Source: RH-AL1 sp964247745
GTDB lineage: Bacteria > Pseudomonadota > Alphaproteobacteria > Rhizobiales > Beijerinckiaceae
Assembly (NCBI GenBank): GCA_964247745.1
Contig: CAXTVT010000004.1
Span: 1 to 64,000 of the forward strand
Direction of reading: 5' to 3'
DNA: 64,000 nucleotides
Under the pieces are notes generated by a model, which saw only the letters and a program-made list of their open reading frames with translations, did no database searches and was not told where the DNA came from. The position numbers and the translations under genes were made by a program. This document shows positions 61,617 through 64,000 of this stretch, piece after piece (the stretch's first letter is position 1; every line of letters starts with the position of its first letter).

Positions 61617-62551
61617 TCGAAGCGGCGATGATCTGGAACGAGCCGAACAACAAGTCGCATTGGGATCCCGAGATCGACCCGGACTGGACCAAGTTCGGCG
61701 CCATGGCGATCGCCGCCGCCGACGCGATCGCCGCGGTCGATCCGACGTTGCCCAAGGTGCTCGGCGGCATGTCGCCGATCGATCCGTTCTTCGTGCGACG
61801 CCTCGCCGGCTACGGCGTGCTCGACCACATCGACGCCATCGCGGTGCACGGCTTCCCGCTCGACTGGAACCTGTGGGCGATCGACGAATGGCCGGCCAAG
61901 ATCGACGGGATCAAGGCGGTGACGTCGCTGCCGGTCTGGGTCAGCGAGGTCGGCGTCTCGACCTTCGGCGCCGACGAGGTCCAGGTGTTCGGCTTCGACC
62001 GCACGGCGGAGCTGCTCGTCGGCAAGACGCCGCGCATCCACTGGTACTCGCTCTACGACCTGCCGCGGGAGTGGGAGGCGACGACCCGCCACAAGGAGGC
62101 CGAGGGGTCGTCGTACTACCGGCATTTCGCGATGGGCCTGCTGCGGCAGGACGGGACGCCGAAACCCTCGGCGGAGCGCTTTGCCCGGCATACGCCGGCG
62201 ATGGGCATCTGCCAGTGGTTCCATTACCACGACCATCGGCTCGACGACGCCGTGGCCTGGCTGAAGCGGCTCGGCGTCACCTACCTGCGGACGGGATTGT
62301 CGTGGGCCGATTCGTTCCGTCCCGACGCGCTCGGCTGGTTCGACCGCCAGATGGAGGCACTGGCCGACTTCGACGTCACCGTGACCTTCTGCTTCACGCC
62401 CGAGCACAGAGGTCTGGCGCCCCACCATTCCAGCGCGCCGATCGATCCCGCCGAGTTCGCAGACTTCTGCGCGAGCATGATCGAGCGCTATCCCCGCCGC
62501 GCGCCGGCGGCGCCGCTCACGCGTGGCGCGGTCGCAGCACCTGTGGCCTGA
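61613..62551 (+). CDS. GH39-like (beta-xylosidase-like) protein with permuted barrel order
   Basis: A 312-residue glycosidase-like protein. The first 190 residues correspond to strands 4-8 of a GH39-type barrel: IWNEPNN with the acid/base Glu (residue 10), VLGGMSP, AIAVHGFP, VWVSEVGVST with the nucleophile Glu (about residue 112) and RIHWYSLYD. The last 100 residues look like strands 1-3 of the same barrel (LGVTYLRTGLSWADSF, DVTVTFCFTPEHRG, FADFCASMIERY). The order is therefore circularly permuted. ATG 61613 overlaps the methyltransferase stop. The 3' end overlaps the convergent mdoH by 35 bases. Confidence 0.75.
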   Translation: MIEAAMIWNEPNNKSHWDPEIDPDWTKFGAMAIAAADAIAAVDPTLPKVLGGMSPIDPFFVRRLAGYGVLDHIDAIAVHGFPLDWNLWAIDEWPAKIDGIKAVTSLPVWVSEVGVSTFGADEVQVFGFDRTAELLVGKTPRIHWYSLYDLPREWEATTRHKEAEGSSYYRHFAMGLLRQDGTPKPSAERFARHTPAMGICQWFHYHDHRLDDAVAWLKRLGVTYLRTGLSWADSFRPDALGWFDRQMEALADFDVTVTFCFTPEHRGLAPHHSSAPIDPAEFADFCASMIERYPRRAPAAPLTRGAVAAPVA

Positions 62552-64000
62552 CCGGCAGTCCGGCCTCGGCCGGCAGCGGCGCCGGTGTCGCGCCCGGTTC
62601 CAGGCTCAGACCCGCGCGGAGGCGATCCTCGGTGCGCGCGCGGGCGTCGCGGAGCGGGTGGGGATGCGTATCGTCCGGCGTCCGCAGCAGCGCCGACGTC
62701 CCGATGCGCCGGCTCGTCAGGACGGCGAGCGGCACCGCCGCGAGCAGGCCCGGCGCCAGCAGCGCCGTCGGCCAGGGGGCGAACGGGGCCAGGACCGCGA
62801 GGGCGAGCAGCGCCAGCCCGAGCGGCGCGGCGAGCCGCTTCGCCGTGTCGCCCCAGAGCAGACCGCGGTCGTCGCGGGCCTGAGCGTCCCACCGCGTCGT
62901 GCCGCCGGACAGCGTGCCGGCGAGAAAGACGAGGTGGAACACCAGCGTGACGGGATAGCTCAACGCGACGACGGTCTGATCGAGCAGCGCGCTCGCGACG
63001 AAGCGGGCGCGTCCGCCGAAGCCGCGCGCCTGTTCCGCGTCGCCGAGCGTCGCTAGGATGCAGACCACCCTCGGCATAACGATCAGCGTCGCCACCAGCC
63101 ACGGCAGGGCGCCCGACGGCCCGTGCCGGTCGACCATCGCGTAGAGGACCAGCCAGGCCAGCACGAGCGGCGCGTAGAGGTAGTGCAGCAGCCCGCGCCC
63201 GAGATGGTACAGCGAGGCGAGCTTGAGGCCGCGCGCACGCAGCACCAGTGCGTGCTGGAGATTACCGCGGCACCAGCGCCGGTCGCGCTCGAGATGGTCG
63301 AGGAGATTGGTGGGGGTCTCCTCCCAGGAGCCGTCGTGGCGGCCGTCCGGCCCGTCGGGCAGCATCCACACGTCATGGCCGGCGCGCAGCATCAGCGCCG
63401 CCTCGACCGTGTCGTGAGAGAGGATCTCGCCGCCGAACGGCGCTCGGCCCGGCAGCAGCGGCAGGCCGCAGGCGGCGGCGAACGGGGCGACGCGCACGAT
63501 GGCGTTGTGCCCCCAGAAATTGCCGCGCGGACCCTGCCAGAACGCCACCCCGCGCTGGAACAGCGGCCCGTAGAGGCGTGCGTTGAATTGCTGGAGGCGC
63601 GCGAACAGGCTGTTGCGGCCGACGGGGTAGCACATCGCCTGGATCAGCCCGGCGCGCGGGTTGGCCTCCATGGCGCCGATCAGGCGGGCGACAGCCTCGC
63701 CGGTCATCAGGCTGTCGGCGTCGAGTACCACCATGAAGTCGTAGGCGGCGCCCCAGCGCTCGCAGAACTCGGCGATGTTGCCGGCCTTGCGCCCGGCGTT
63801 GCCGGCGCGCCGGCGATAGAACAGCGGCGGCCGGTCGCTGCGGGCGGCGAGCGCCAGCATCGCCTCCTCGGCCGCGATCGCACCGGCCGAACGCGAGTCG
63901 CTGAGCACGAAGACGTCGATCTCGCCGGCACGCTCGGCCGCCAGCGAGCCGGCCATGGCGTCGGCCGTGGCGAGAACACGGGCGGCATCCTCCTCGTAGA
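62517..64000 (-). CDS. mdoH: glucans biosynthesis glucosyltransferase H, 5' part outside window
   Basis: A GT2-family inner-membrane enzyme that builds the backbone of osmoregulated periplasmic glucans from UDP-glucose. The frame continues through the window edge (codons before position 63956 read YEEDAARVLATADA), so the N-terminus is missing. Visible are VVLDADSLMTG (DxD), ILSHDTVEAALMLRAG, DRRWCRGNLQHA (the (Q/R)xxRW-type acceptor motif), and several C-terminal membrane helices. Whether it works with the adjacent cyclitol locus is unknown. opgG would be expected upstream, outside the window. Confidence 0.92.
   Translation of the reverse strand, partial: YEEDAARVLATADAMAGSLAAERAGEIDVFVLSDSRSAGAIAAEEAMLALAARSDRPPLFYRRRAGNAGRKAGNIAEFCERWGAAYDFMVVLDADSLMTGEAVARLIGAMEANPRAGLIQAMCYPVGRNSLFARLQQFNARLYGPLFQRGVAFWQGPRGNFWGHNAIVRVAPFAAACGLPLLPGRAPFGGEILSHDTVEAALMLRAGHDVWMLPDGPDGRHDGSWEETPTNLLDHLERDRRWCRGNLQHALVLRARGLKLASLYHLGRGLLHYLYAPLVLAWLVLYAMVDRHGPSGALPWLVATLIVMPRVVCILATLGDAEQARGFGGRARFVASALLDQTVVALSYPVTLVFHLVFLAGTLSGGTTRWDAQARDDRGLLWGDTAKRLAAPLGLALLALAVLAPFAPWPTALLAPGLLAAVPLAVLTSRRIGTSALLRTPDDTHPHPLRDARARTEDRLRAGLSLEPGATPAPLPAEAGLPVRPQVLRPRHA

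Overview
The window is very GC-rich chromosomal DNA with the strong third-position G/C bias of an alphaproteobacterium. AccD with a decayed zinc finger, a Flp-type pilin, PdxI, EgtB/EgtD, a GcrA-like protein, an OpgH-type glucosyltransferase and a REP-type palindrome together suggest the order Hyphomicrobiales (Rhizobiales). The family cannot be fixed from sequence alone. Most genes are housekeeping or metabolic and closely packed, with many GTGA, ATGA and TTGA start/stop overlaps. A run of exactly 100 N at 47035-47134 is flanked by an identical 55-bp sequence on both sides, so it looks like a scaffolding artefact rather than missing DNA.

Layout. 1-3830: a Crp/Fnr regulator, a cluster of TGTCAGG-type repeats, accD, a frameshifted DUF1640 gene, a hydroxybutyrate-dehydrogenase-like SDR and an orphan Flp pilin. 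3939-9421: a Pho box and the complete pstS-pstC-pstA-pstB-phoU-phoB operon without phoR. 9391-12669: a MarR-GNAT-GNAT fusion with a palindromic operator over its -10 box, an FAA hydrolase and a PdxI-like reductase. 12880-24203: a membrane spermidine-synthase-like protein, RecQ, a Hint-domain adhesin-like protein, a chemoreceptor, gshB and glnD. 24207-26517: a lipoprotein and a phage-like regulatory module (DUF6362, GcrA-like HTH, S24 repressor). 26618-34401: egtB-egtD (ergothioneine), lactate permease, small hypotheticals, cupins, Nudix. 34461-36031: a tRNA-Sec gene directly upstream of selA. 36039-44952: a low-GC secreted protein, two tandem membrane paralogues, truB, a REP-like palindrome, galM, an SCO protein, miaA, serB, a P1-family peptidase and an RMD1-family protein. 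44968-50909: a HAD phosphatase, an acyl-CoA ligase with a divergent MFS transporter, slyX, ubiK and an outer-membrane protein.

The most interesting part is 50903-62551, a divergent locus of eleven tightly coupled genes. Leftward from 59524 run a eukaryote/archaea-type inositol-3-phosphate synthase, an HD protein, a methyltransferase, a Gfo/Idh/MocA dehydrogenase, a YcaO protein, a TIM-barrel isomerase, a GT4 glycosyltransferase and a PIG-L deacetylase. Rightward from 59746 run a second, actinobacterial Ino1-type inositol-phosphate synthase, a TIGR04290-like methyltransferase and a GH39-like protein whose barrel halves are in permuted order. An opgH/mdoH gene, cut by the window edge, converges on it. 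The content suggests a pathway that makes inositol phosphate, oxidises or isomerises cyclitols, glycosylates, de-N-acetylates and methylates. It resembles the first steps of mycothiol biosynthesis, but YcaO is a foreign element in such a scheme. I know of no characterised product for this combination.
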